Source: Bacillota bacterium (lineage in GTDB: Bacteria; Bacillota; Clostridia; Oscillospirales; Ruminococcaceae). Taken from it: a stretch of 11,602 nucleotides of DNA. Both the position numbers and the translations under genes were made by a program. The stretch lies in NCBI GenBank assembly GCA_023413185.1, contig JAEZQD010000084.1, positions 1 to 11,602 of the forward strand, read 5' to 3'. Each line of letters starts with the position of its first letter. Position 1 is the first letter of the stretch. Below are positions 1 through 7,345 of this stretch, in pieces. The notes below the pieces were generated by a model, which saw only the letters and a list, made by a program, of their open reading frames with translations, did not search any database and was not told the origin of the DNA.

Positions 1-417
1 TGGGGCTTCCCCAAGTATCAGGGCAGCGGCGTGATTATCAACGCCCGGTCGGAAACCGCAAGCGAAAAGCGCACCTTTTCAGGCGCGCTTGCGGCAAGAC
101 GTTGTGTGATACCCTCAACAGGCTTTTATGAATGGACGCATACGCCAGGACAGAAGAAAGAGAAGTATCTGTTTAACGACCCCCAAAGCCCCCTGCTGTA
201 CATGGCGGGGCTATACACCCCTGCGTCGGTCGCCGGCGAGCTGCCGCGCTATGTCATCCTCACCACCGCGGCGAATGATTCTATGAAAGACATTCACGAC
301 CGCATGCCGGTGATTTTGCGCAGGGATGAAATCGAGGACTGGGTGGCACGGCGTGAGTGTGTGAATGAAATGCTGTTCCGGGTACCGATGGGGCTGGGGA
401 AACGGTTCGTGGGGTAG
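1..417 (+). CDS. SOS response-associated peptidase (SRAP / YedK-HMCES family), 5' truncated by window edge
   Basis: This is the C-terminal 138 codons of an SRAP protein; frame 1 is open from base 1 and ends at TAG 415-417. The family forms covalent crosslinks through an N-terminal Cys2 with abasic sites in single-stranded DNA, shielding them during replication. Cys2 lies outside the window. Visible hallmarks are WGF at the left edge, the NARSET motif (bases 40-57), the FYEW motif with its conserved Glu (130-132), and IHDRMP with the catalytic His (295-297), followed by the usual W...VN...RVP tail. The C-terminus is intact. It is the only apparently functional plus-strand gene and converges on the minus-strand module 1. 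A degraded relative of its last third lies at 7029-7190. Family assignment is firm; the gene's start and promoter cannot be seen. Confidence 0.93.
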   Translation, partial: WGFPKYQGSGVIINARSETASEKRTFSGALAARRCVIPSTGFYEWTHTPGQKKEKYLFNDPQSPLLYMAGLYTPASVAGELPRYVILTTAANDSMKDIHDRMPVILRRDEIEDWVARRECVNEMLFRVPMGLGKRFVG

Positions 418-649
418 GGCGGCAGGGTGTAAACATAATCGGCAGTTCAGTGGGCGGCATCATGAATGTAAACGAAACATAATGGATACGAACGTGCATG
501 TGCCTTAATGAAAGACATAATGATACTGCATGCCTTCTTTGTACCCTTGCTTTGATGATGATCCAGACTGCCAAATCGTAGATCTTAGTTGCGGCAAAGG
601 TGCAATGACGAATGAACGATCTATTTGATACCCCAATAATCATCTAATA

Positions 650-688
650 ATAGGGAGGCTATTTTAAAAAGAAAAATAGCCTCCCTAT
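650..688. terminator. Strong stem-loop, probable shared terminator of convergent genes
   Basis: The arms 650-665 and 673-688 pair perfectly over 16 bp (core TAGGGAGGCTATTTT) around a 7-nt A-rich loop. It lies between the 3' ends of the SRAP gene and the module 1 operon, where a bidirectional terminator is expected. Neither flank has a long T run; the T/A tracts are inside the stem and loop, so intrinsic termination is likely but not certain. It could instead be an mRNA 3'-end stabiliser. Confidence 0.6.
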
Positions 689-743
689 ACTCTATTATTT
701 CGCACTATTTTCTTAACCAAGAGTGGATTATCTGAAATCCGCC

Positions 744-764
744 CAGAACCTACTAGCGGTTCTG
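744..764. repeat. Small perfect inverted repeat downstream of module 1
   Basis: CAGAACC and GGTTCTG pair over 7 bp around a 7-nt loop, 29 bp past the stop codon of the last module 1 permease. A second small hairpin (GGATT/AATCC, 725-740) follows directly on the minus strand. No T run follows either, so they may be 3'-end processing or stability elements rather than terminators. Confidence 0.5.
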
Positions 765-792
765 CGAACGATACAACGGTTACCTTCAGCTG

Positions 793-1485
793 TTATATGC
801 ACCGCTTTTTAGATTGAAACAACGAAGCGAAAATTGACAAAATCCCGACCCCAGCAAGAACAACCCGCCCCGCAATAAAGGCGGGGGTAAGCTCAAAATC
901 AGCCGAACTTACCGTGATGTCAACAATCCCCGGAAGCGGTATCTGAAAAACGCTGACAATGAGTACAACCGCAAGCAGGGCATATACCGCTGCTGTTCGT
1001 CGGGCTCCTAAAAGCATTGCGGCACCGAACAGGAAGATTGACGGCGGCATAATAAGAAGCAGACCAGGCACAAGTAATACCCCAACACCCGTATAGTCAA
1101 AAATCAGCCGATAGAACACAAAGCAGGCTATCATCGGCAGCGCCGCGGTAGTCACAAACGCTGCGGCAATCGCACCGTACCGCAAAAGCCGAAAGACAGG
1201 CAGCGGCATGGGCGACGCACTGATAATTGCCTCGGCGCCGCGTTCAGACGGCATGGACTGCTTGGCGCATAAAACGAGCAGCAGAATAAAAAGAAACGGA
1301 GCCAAAGACGCGCAGTAGGTGCAAAAGGTCAGCAGAGAGAACGGAGCGGTAAAATTTGCGCCGAATAGTACCACGCCGCGGAGCAAGAACACACTGTAAA
1401 TAAGTGTTGCAACAAGAAGCAGCAGGTACTGCTTTGAGAGCAGGAGCCTTTTTAATTCATACTTGAATATGGTACCGTTACGCAA
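793..1485 (-). CDS. ABC-2 type transporter permease (module 1, last gene)
   Basis: A 230-residue hydrophobic protein with about six membrane segments (roughly residues 19-38, 50-73, 103-125, 135-158, 163-182, 203-223) and a basic N-terminus on the cytoplasmic side. Between segments 2 and 3 the stretch SERGAEAIISASPMPL resembles the cytoplasmic coupling region of ABC-2 permeases that contacts the ATPase. The start is TTG at 1483-1485, preceded 9 nt upstream by AGGAGG. It overlaps the end of the M1-fusion gene by 8 bp, so the two are probably translated together and form a heteromeric membrane channel with it, powered by the ATPase at 3694-4425. The substrate is unknown; a peptide or lipid-like envelope compound is an inference from context. 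Confidence 0.8.
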   Translation of the reverse strand: MRNGTIFKYELKRLLLSKQYLLLLVATLIYSVFLLRGVVLFGANFTAPFSLLTFCTYCASLAPFLFILLLVLCAKQSMPSERGAEAIISASPMPLPVFRLLRYGAIAAAFVTTAALPMIACFVFYRLIFDYTGVGVLLVPGLLLIMPPSIFLFGAAMLLGARRTAAVYALLAVVLIVSVFQIPLPGIVDITVSSADFELTPAFIAGRVVLAGVGILSIFASLFQSKKRCI

Positions 1486-3697
1486 GACGGATCGCCTCCT
1501 TTGTAAGCCCTGTCGCAGTCAAAAAATCGTCGTAGGTAATCGGCTGCCCCAAATGTGATTGGTACAGCTCGGAAAGTTTTCTCTGAAATGCCTTGGTTCC
1601 GCCAATCGCTTCTTCTCCTTTGAGCATCATGAGTGGCATGATGTCATAAAGGCTTATATTTACAAACGACCCCATGATGTTTGATGCATCCTCGTCAGAG
1701 AGCTTTGCAAGGCATTCGGGGTGCTGAATATAAAAGGCATTCTGATAAGTGTTCCAGCCTTTCTGCCACTCCTTTAAGTAATGTTCCTCTGCGTATTCCT
1801 CACCGAAATACTGCTCCATAAACCGGTAGGTGCTGTAGCAGGTTATGCCCTCTGCTGACCAGCTTGAAGTTTCGTCCTGCATCGGCATCGTGGCAAGCCC
1901 CCACCACTGGTGTGCGATTTCGTGAACCAAAACGTCGATGCCCCCACCTGAATCGGGCGTAAGGGATGCCGTAGGAGGATAGCCTGCTGCATTAAAGTTT
2001 GTTTCATCCATGGCACTCATGTTACCGGCTGCAAAGCCACCGCTGGCATAGGCCGGCAGTTCCAGCATGGTCAGCCTCTCACTATAAATCAGCGGACCGT
2101 AAACCTCTGTAAAATAGTCGATGGTGGCTTTGATTACATTGACAGCATCCATATCCGTTATGGACTTGTCGTGCTTCTTAAAATACTTGAGTTCAATATC
2201 AAGACCGCCAGCTTCAAAGGCGCGGGTCATGTATTCGGCGGCAAACACGCTTGTACCCTGAACGCCCGTACCCCCCGTAAACAGCCACTCGGTTTTTCCG
2301 TCTTTGGTCTCGCCTTTTTCTACCTTGTTTTTGGCAAATACCGGTTCCAAATTATTATCCAGTGACAATGTGCCAGAAAAAGAGCTATCGACAGCCACAT
2401 TGATATCAACGCTTGGAGAAACGCCGAGCGCAGGCAACCAGATATACCCCTCAGAGATGCCGTTTGATGCTCTTTGGAGTATGGTGTTGTTGTTCATCAT
2501 ACGTCCAGAGTAGGCGAGCGTAATCTCATATTCATCAGCGGCGGGAAGCTCGATGCTCCAGTTTGCTGTACTTACTTCACCGGTTTCACCGCGAATGGCT
2601 TTGCCCTCTATGCCGTTTACCAGAACATCGTCAATATGAAGCCCTGTGTTCATTTTAAGCGGCAAGGTCTGCGGGCTACCGGTTGAATTACTCAGCTTGT
2701 ATTCTACAAGCCCCGACAGAGTACGCCTTTTGGTGTCAACATCCAGATCAAAGCTCTTTTTTGTAAGTGTCAGATTGGGATTTCCAACCTCTGGCGCGCT
2801 GCTGATAGAGGTGGTTACTCCCGTTGCCGAGTTCATCATCCCGCTAAAATCCATCGGCTTTGAGTCGTCGAATATTGGCTCAAACGCGTAACTGGCGCCG
2901 GACAGCAAGAGCGTGGCAACGAGCGATACCGGTACCCACACACGACGGCAGTTCACAAAAATTGAGCCGAACAAACCACGGCCATAGCGCCTGATCGAAC
3001 ACAGCCCAAGCGCCCATATGCTCAGAGAAGCGAGCAGGCAGAACAGTCGGTTCCACGCAAGCATGTCAATCTGAAATTGATTCGTAATAAGGTCCGAAAA
3101 ATTGTCCGCGGTCGTCTGCACCCAGAAAAAAAGATAGCTGGGGTTTAGGGCATACATACCTTCAAGCATCACAGAAAGCAGAATCAGACCTGCCATGATG
3201 ATAAATGTTGCTTCGACACGCTTTGTCAACATATAAAGTCCGGCGGATATCAACACGGAGAAAACAATTGCGCCGAAAAAGATAATGCCCCAAGCCGCCA
3301 GAAAGGTGGCAAGCTGAAAATAATCGCCGATCTTCACCATCCCATAGGGCAGCGCAAACAGCGTGATTAGGAGAGTTGTAACGATTGCGACGCTAAGGAG
3401 CGCCAGCGTCCTGCGTATCTGGTGATGCATCGGGTCGGCGCTCGTCAGCACAATGACGTCTGTATGGTTCTTAAAATCCCGATGAAATTGTACGACAGAA
3501 AGAGTCGTAAAGAGAAAAGTGCCCAGAAACGCGCTGCTTTGCGCCGCGCTTACCATAAACGCGTCGGAAGCAGTTCTGCCCGTTGTATTAAGGCAGAACC
3601 ATACGGCACCGGTTACGGTCAGCGCTATAATGAGCCACGTCAGGCGTTCACTAAACATTTTCCGCACTTCGCACACGATTTTTTCGGCAGCGTTCAT
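1478..3697 (-). CDS. ABC-2 type permease fused to extracellular M1-family zinc aminopeptidase domain
   Basis: A 739-residue two-part protein. Residues 1-275 carry about seven membrane segments (near 18-37, 53-72, 97-118, 127-153, 163-183, 217-235, 252-272). Basic loops (71-96, 159-162, 234-254) place the N-terminus inside, so an odd number of segments puts the rest outside. Residues ~305-739 form an M1 (gluzincin) peptidase domain: a beta-rich N-part, a GNM segment near 558-560 where the family's GAMEN motif would lie, HEIAHQWW with zinc ligands H592 and H596 and catalytic E593, and the third ligand E616 in WSAEG. The HExxH-to-Glu spacing is one residue longer than the usual 18. The ATG start overlaps the ATPase stop as ATGA, with GGGAGGA upstream. 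The peptidase may trim or destroy a peptide handled by the transporter; this role is inferred. Confidence 0.88.
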   Translation of the reverse strand: MNAAEKIVCEVRKMFSERLTWLIIALTVTGAVWFCLNTTGRTASDAFMVSAAQSSAFLGTFLFTTLSVVQFHRDFKNHTDVIVLTSADPMHHQIRRTLALLSVAIVTTLLITLFALPYGMVKIGDYFQLATFLAAWGIIFFGAIVFSVLISAGLYMLTKRVEATFIIMAGLILLSVMLEGMYALNPSYLFFWVQTTADNFSDLITNQFQIDMLAWNRLFCLLASLSIWALGLCSIRRYGRGLFGSIFVNCRRVWVPVSLVATLLLSGASYAFEPIFDDSKPMDFSGMMNSATGVTTSISSAPEVGNPNLTLTKKSFDLDVDTKRRTLSGLVEYKLSNSTGSPQTLPLKMNTGLHIDDVLVNGIEGKAIRGETGEVSTANWSIELPAADEYEITLAYSGRMMNNNTILQRASNGISEGYIWLPALGVSPSVDINVAVDSSFSGTLSLDNNLEPVFAKNKVEKGETKDGKTEWLFTGGTGVQGTSVFAAEYMTRAFEAGGLDIELKYFKKHDKSITDMDAVNVIKATIDYFTEVYGPLIYSERLTMLELPAYASGGFAAGNMSAMDETNFNAAGYPPTASLTPDSGGGIDVLVHEIAHQWWGLATMPMQDETSSWSAEGITCYSTYRFMEQYFGEEYAEEHYLKEWQKGWNTYQNAFYIQHPECLAKLSDEDASNIMGSFVNISLYDIMPLMMLKGEEAIGGTKAFQRKLSELYQSHLGQPITYDDFLTATGLTKEAIRLA

Positions 3698-4425
3698 GTG
3701 TTGTTCCTCCCGTCCATAAGAGCCATATAAGCGGTCTCAAGGGATGAGGTGTGTTTTTGCGCCATCAGTGCGTCGGGCGTTCCTGCGTAACGAATCTCAC
3801 CACGGCTTAGCACAATTAGATGATCGCAGGCGGACTGCACGTCTTCAATGATATGTGTGGAAAGGATGACCAACCTGCTCTTGGCCGCTTCTGCGAACAG
3901 GTTTCGAAAAGCCACTCGCTCAGCAGGGTCAAGCCCGACGGTGGGCTCGTCAAAGATGAGCAGCCTTGGCTGCCCAATCAGGGCCTGCGCAATACCCACA
4001 CGCTGTTTCTGCCCGCCAGATAGCGTCCGGATTTTGGCTCTACGCTTGTCCTCTAAATGGGTAAGCGCGATAACCCTGCCGATTTCATCCTTTGCCGCTT
4101 TCTTTTCAATGCCTTTCAGTGCAGCTATGTAGTCCAGAAACTGCACTGTTGACAGGTCCTCAAACAATCCGAATTCCTGCGGAAGATAACCAAGGCTTGA
4201 TTTGAGCAGCGTTTCCTGCTCTACAATAGGCAATCCGTCAATCAGTATCTCTCCGGAGCTGGGAAGGAGGTTTGCAGTCAGAAGCTTCATTAGCGTGCTT
4301 TTTCCCGCACCGTTGGGTCCAACTAGACCGATGAGACTGGGGCTTGCAAGCGTTAGGCTTAGATCCTTTAATGCGGTCTTGCCGCCTTTATAGGTCTTTT
4401 GCAGGTTTTTCATTTCAATTTTCAA
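3694..4425 (-). CDS. ABC transporter ATP-binding protein (module 1)
   Basis: A single nucleotide-binding domain of 243 residues with every ATPase motif present: Walker A GPNGAGKST (36-44), Q-loop Q83, signature LSGGQ (135-139), Walker B LLIFDEP (155-161) with catalytic E160, D-loop GLDP and switch H191. It should power the two membrane proteins encoded just downstream. The chosen start is TTG 4423-4425, because the only nearby Shine-Dalgarno-like GGAG (4434-4437, minus strand) lies 8 nt before it. An in-frame ATG at 4411-4413 has no such site at workable distance and would remove four residues. That GGAG sits inside the 3' arm of a 47-bp dyad, so translation could be gated by RNA structure. 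The stop overlaps the next start by 4 bp. Confidence 0.92.
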   Translation of the reverse strand: MKIEMKNLQKTYKGGKTALKDLSLTLASPSLIGLVGPNGAGKSTLMKLLTANLLPSSGEILIDGLPIVEQETLLKSSLGYLPQEFGLFEDLSTVQFLDYIAALKGIEKKAAKDEIGRVIALTHLEDKRRAKIRTLSGGQKQRVGIAQALIGQPRLLIFDEPTVGLDPAERVAFRNLFAEAAKSRLVILSTHIIEDVQSACDHLIVLSRGEIRYAGTPDALMAQKHTSSLETAYMALMDGRNNT

Positions 4426-4432
4426 AAAAGCA

Positions 4433-4479
4433 ACTCCATTCGTCGGTGATATTCTTAGAATAGTACCGGCGAATGGAGT
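4433..4479 (-). promoter_or_regulatory. 47-bp dyad upstream of module 1 ABC genes: operator, attenuator or RBS-sequestering hairpin
   Basis: The outer arms 4433-4447 and 4465-4479 match over 15 positions with one exception (T4443/G4469: wobble on plus, A-C mismatch on minus). Inside them TATTC (4450-4454) pairs with GAATA (4458-4462) around a 3-nt loop. On the minus strand the structure is followed by TGC and six T, giving it a terminator-like look. The GGAG serving the ATPase start lies within the 3' arm. It could act as an attenuator of read-through from the kinase gene, as a translational gate, or as a DNA operator. The dyad is plainly visible; its function is inferred. Confidence 0.7.
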
Positions 4480-4488
4480 AGTTATGAA
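4460..4488 (-). promoter_or_regulatory. Candidate promoter for module 1 ABC genes
   Basis: On the minus strand, TTCATA (4483-4488) and TACTAT (4460-4465) are separated by 17 bp; each matches the sigma-A consensus at 4 of 6 positions. Transcription would start within the dyad and give a leader carrying only its second half. The -35 overlaps one copy of a TTATGAAA direct repeat (4482-4489, 4504-4511; 22 bp apart). The match is moderate and alternatives cannot be excluded. Confidence 0.35.
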
Positions 4489-4512
4489 ACTATTGTGTAG
4501 CGATTATGAAAT

Positions 4513-5988
4513 TCAGAAACTTATGGTAAATCGCATCCCTTCGGGCGATGTCATAGGTTCGAAGCGGTATTCTAGCTCAAGACGCCGCAATATGGTTTCC
4601 ACAATGTACAGTCCAAGACCGTTGCCTCCCGTTTCCCGGCTGCGTGAGATGTCCGGACGATAGAAGGGCTCTGAAAGCCTTGAGAGATGTTCTTTTGGTA
4701 TCGGCGCACATTCATTTTCCACAATGAGGCTGCGTCCTTTGCAGTAGACGGAGAAACTGCCCTCCGGCGCGGTATAAATAACGGCGTTGGAAAAAATATT
4801 GGATAGAGCTTTTCCCAGTAGCTCCGGCGGTACTGTGACAGGGAACGCTGCGCTCCAGTCGATATATATAGAGAGACCCCTAGCGCGGGCGATGATGAGG
4901 TAGGGCTCCAGAACGTCTGAACAAAGGGTTTCCACGCTTTTTGTCACGAACGGCTCCGATATGCCATCAAGGCGCGAAGCGTCCAGAATGTCACGGAGTT
5001 TATCTGTCAAATTGTCCACCAGCTCTTTGCACTTTGGCAGCCACTGCTCGTGGTCTTTATATTTTCCGACACCGAGAATCATGTTGTCCATAATGACGCT
5101 GACTGCCGTGGCGGGGGTCTTCAGTTCATGAGAGGCGGCGCGCAGAAAATCGGTTTTTGCTTTTTCTGCACCCGCAACCTTTTTTAGTTCTGTCTCAAGG
5201 GAATCTATGGTACTGAGCAGATTTTCGTATAGCCCGTTTACGTTGGCAGCGAGCGCACCGAATTCATCCTTTGACTGTACTTTGCATCGCGCGTTCCGCT
5301 CAAGCAGGGTCATGTGGCGGGTTTCGTTGGAGATTGCCTTGATGGGACGGGTGATTACGCGGGCAAACAAAAACGAAAAAACGATGGCTATTACAACGCA
5401 CAGAAGAATGGAAACAGGTAGCAACGATACGATAACTTTAACAGCCTCTTCTACCGGCGACAGGGCCATAGACACGGTAAGCGAGCCAGATTCGCCATCT
5501 ATCGTAAAGTAGCGTTGCGCTGATATGGTTTTGCCGGGACTAGAAAAACGATCCGAATCATAAGATGGGCTGTCGCCCGGATCCACAAAATGTACACTTA
5601 GAACGCCGTCACCATCGTCTTCAAGAGTAATGGAGGACGACACAGTTTCTTCTGTAATCATGTCCGTTACCACGGTGGCAGTGGTCGTGAAGACTCCGTC
5701 CGACTGAGAGCCGTTACTCCACACAGTCATTGCGTACTTTTCCTCGCCAATCTTGACAACAACATTTGTCTGCCCTACTGCGGCAGAACGCCCCATTAAA
5801 CGGATAATATCCTCGCTCTCTGCGACGTTTAGGTGCTGTTGCAATCGATCTGCCTGAGCGGCTAGGTTTTGCTGCATTTGATTGGTATACACAGCCGGCA
5901 TCAGGGCATAAACGAGCCCATTGGCAAGAACAGCTATCAATACCAACAAAGCCAGCGTATAGCAAAAAGTCTTGTGAAAGATTTTCAT
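4513..5988 (-). CDS. Sensor histidine kinase with extracellular sensor and HAMP domain (module 1)
   Basis: A 491-residue membrane kinase. Segments near 8-30 and 185-210 flank an extracellular domain of about 155 residues (31-184). A HAMP linker follows (211-264), then a DHp domain with the phospho-accepting H287 in ASHELKTP, and a HATPase domain with N-box N397/N401, F-box EPFYRPD (440-446) and G2 box GGNGLGL (454-460). The G1 position reads VENECAPI instead of DxGxG, as in many transporter-linked Firmicute kinases. The ATG start overlaps the regulator's stop as ATGA, with GGAGGA upstream, so the two are probably translated as a pair. It should phosphorylate the regulator encoded directly upstream. 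The stimulus is unknown; the sizeable outer domain suggests direct ligand or envelope sensing. Confidence 0.92.
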   Translation of the reverse strand: MKIFHKTFCYTLALLVLIAVLANGLVYALMPAVYTNQMQQNLAAQADRLQQHLNVAESEDIIRLMGRSAAVGQTNVVVKIGEEKYAMTVWSNGSQSDGVFTTTATVVTDMITEETVSSSITLEDDGDGVLSVHFVDPGDSPSYDSDRFSSPGKTISAQRYFTIDGESGSLTVSMALSPVEEAVKVIVSLLPVSILLCVVIAIVFSFLFARVITRPIKAISNETRHMTLLERNARCKVQSKDEFGALAANVNGLYENLLSTIDSLETELKKVAGAEKAKTDFLRAASHELKTPATAVSVIMDNMILGVGKYKDHEQWLPKCKELVDNLTDKLRDILDASRLDGISEPFVTKSVETLCSDVLEPYLIIARARGLSIYIDWSAAFPVTVPPELLGKALSNIFSNAVIYTAPEGSFSVYCKGRSLIVENECAPIPKEHLSRLSEPFYRPDISRSRETGGNGLGLYIVETILRRLELEYRFEPMTSPEGMRFTISF

Positions 5989-6647
5989 CGCTTGTCCTCC
6001 AGTTTATAGCCCACGCCGGTGACGGTGACAATACAATCGAGGTTAAGCTTTTTGCGGAGATTTTTGATATGGGAATCCACCGTTCGGTCAAAGACGGGAC
6101 GATCTTCTCCCCAAAGCTCGTCTAAAATACGATCGCGGGTCAAAACGCTTCCTCTGTGTTCCACCAAAAGCCTCAGTAGCATAACCTCTCTGGGGGTGAC
6201 ATCAACTATACCGTCTATTCCCTCAGCGGTGTAGCCGGTAAAGTCAACCGTCACATCCCTGTGACGCCATATGGTCGGCGCTTCGCTGGATTTCCCTCGC
6301 CGCAGCAGCGCCTCAACACGTTTTTGAAGCAAGGCGATAGAAAAAGGCTTGGTCACATAGTCGTCTGCCATTGCGTCAAAGCTAACAATCTGAGTATATT
6401 CATCCCCAACTGCGGTAAGCATGATGACTGGCACATCACTAGATTTCCGCAGTTCATGGAGCACCACAAGCCCGGTCAGTTTTGGCAGCATTACATCTAG
6501 CAGAACAAGGTCAAAAGCACCCTGTTTTGCCAGCTCAATTGCCTGCACTCCGTCATAAGCGGCAGATACCTCGTATCCTGCTTCACAGAAATATTCACAA
6601 ACACCGTCACTGGTATCCCTGTCATCCTCAACAACAAGAAGCTTCAA
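5985..6647 (-). CDS. OmpR/PhoB-family response regulator (module 1)
   Basis: A receiver domain joined to a C-terminal winged helix. From the chosen start the protein has 220 residues: acidic pocket EDD (residues 7-9), phospho-acceptor D51 in LVLLDVMLP, a switch Thr in MLTA, and K100 in VTKPF. The C-terminal part (VDVTPREVMLLRLLVEHRG, ending VTGVGYKLE) is a typical winged helix. The start chosen is TTG 6645-6647, giving MKLLVVEDD, because AGGTGGTGA, a near-perfect anti-SD match, lies 5 nt before it. GTG codons at 6657-6659 and 6654-6656 extend the frame but have no ribosome binding site. It is first in module 1, behind a plausible promoter, and is expected to regulate the ABC genes and perhaps itself. 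Confidence 0.92.
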   Translation of the reverse strand: MKLLVVEDDRDTSDGVCEYFCEAGYEVSAAYDGVQAIELAKQGAFDLVLLDVMLPKLTGLVVLHELRKSSDVPVIMLTAVGDEYTQIVSFDAMADDYVTKPFSIALLQKRVEALLRRGKSSEAPTIWRHRDVTVDFTGYTAEGIDGIVDVTPREVMLLRLLVEHRGSVLTRDRILDELWGEDRPVFDRTVDSHIKNLRKKLNLDCIVTVTGVGYKLEDKR

Positions 6648-6659
6648 GATAATCACCAC

Positions 6660-7028
6660 CTAAAATCAATCGCCTTAATTGTATACCCGATAGTATAGTA
6701 ACACAAAAATATGTAGCAGTTATGGAATTTTGTTAAATGACGGATTGAATTGTGGGGACAGTTTGCTCCACAAACAGTATTTTAGCCCAGCTATGTACTG
6801 CTTTTTGAGTTGAATTCTCTTGAATTGCTTGCTTTGCATTGCAATGGCTTTGTGTCGTGTTTGTTAGTCTGTTAGATAACCGGATTTGTCATTTGTGCTT
6901 TCCGGTTTTTGTGCGAGGTAACGTTTCCAATGCTCCTGTCCTATTTATGTATTGTTTTTGCTTTCATCTTTTATTGTTCCATTAATGCGTTCAAAAGGTC
7001 GATTCCCTCCCCAGACAACACAACGCTT
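6660..7028. other. Gene-poor stretch between module 1 and the SRAP remnant
   Basis: Apart from the module 1 promoter, no gene is supported here. TTGAATT occurs near 6747, 6810 and 6821. A plus-strand hairpin AACCGGA/TCCGGTT (6878-6884, 6901-6907) is followed by five T and looks like a weak terminator, but no plus-strand gene lies before it. An open frame from 6909 runs into the SRAP remnant, but its first 40 codons show no SRAP features. Confidence 0.5.
6678..6706 (-). promoter_or_regulatory. Probable sigma-A promoter of module 1
   Basis: On the minus strand TTGTGT (6701-6706) and TACAAT (6678-6683) are separated by exactly 17 bp. Transcription would start near 6671, about 24 bases before the regulator's TTG codon, leaving room for its AGGTGGTGA ribosome binding site. 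The spacer contains a TACTATACTAT tandem that could serve regulator binding. Confidence 0.55.
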
Positions 7029-7190
7029 ATACTTGCAATCGAGGCGAACGAATCCATGCAGAAGATTTACGGTCACATGTCGGTGGTTTTGAATAAAGAA
7101 GAAATAGGGGAGTGGGTTTCAAGGCGCAAGAGTGTCAATGAGGTGTTGTACCGGGTGCCGATGAGACTAGAGAAACGATTGGTGGGGTAG
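7029..7190 (+). pseudogene. Degraded 3' fragment of an SRAP-family gene
   Basis: The last 53 codons align without gaps to the C-terminus of the SRAP protein at the left edge, with 29 identical residues including W-V-x-R-R, V-N-E and R-V-P-M, and both end in VG followed by TAG. Similarity runs about 35 bases past the stop codon (both share GTAAACAT). The catalytic segment IHDRMP has become IYGHMS, so the essential His is lost. Upstream of 7029 none of the NARSET or FYEW motifs can be found in any plus-strand frame. It is a decayed relic, either of a duplication or of an event that split the gene. It converges on the 3' end of module 2, just as the complete gene converges on module 1. Confidence 0.8.
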
Positions 7191-7263
7191 GGGTGGTAAG
7201 GGGGTTGTAAACATTATGCGAGGCTCAGCAGGTGGTTTTAAGGACTATGGATTCACCAAAGTG

Positions 7264-7275
7264 GGATGTACATCC
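7264..7275. repeat. 12-bp perfect palindrome GGATGTACATCC
   Basis: A self-complementary 12-mer in the 155-bp gap between the convergent SRAP remnant and the module 2 kinase. It has no loop and no T run, so it is not a standard terminator; a protein-binding site or chance are both possible. Confidence 0.4.
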
Positions 7276-7345
7276 TACGGGCCGCCAAAATAGTATGACT
7301 TATGGGAAAATAAACAACTTGCCTTTTGCGAGAAATCGGTTCCAA

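Larger units (their letters stand above)
418..792. other. Intergenic region between convergent SRAP gene and module 1
   Basis: No convincing gene is seen in these 375 bases. The stretch contains three hairpins: 650-688, 725-740 (GGATT/AATCC) and 744-764 (CAGAACC/GGTTCTG). The first ~35 bases resemble those following the SRAP remnant at 7190. A segment at 578-617 is weakly similar to 11425-11471. A minus-strand open frame overlapping 281-643 has low-complexity, non-protein-like composition and runs antisense into the SRAP gene, so it is not called. Confidence 0.6.

Noticed and set aside
281..643. 120-codon minus-strand open frame
   Set aside because: It runs antisense into the SRAP 3' end, has no ribosome binding site and an unlikely composition, and resembles no family.
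6878..6910. Plus-strand hairpin AACCGGA/TCCGGTT followed by five T
   Set aside because: It resembles a terminator but has a 16-nt loop, a short stem and no plus-strand gene upstream, so it is noted only in the intergenic entry.
6909..7028. 5' part of the open frame leading into the SRAP remnant
   Set aside because: It starts with a hydrophobic stretch that could suggest a membrane fusion, but SRAP similarity begins only at 7029 and no ribosome binding site precedes it; likely a chance extension of a relic.
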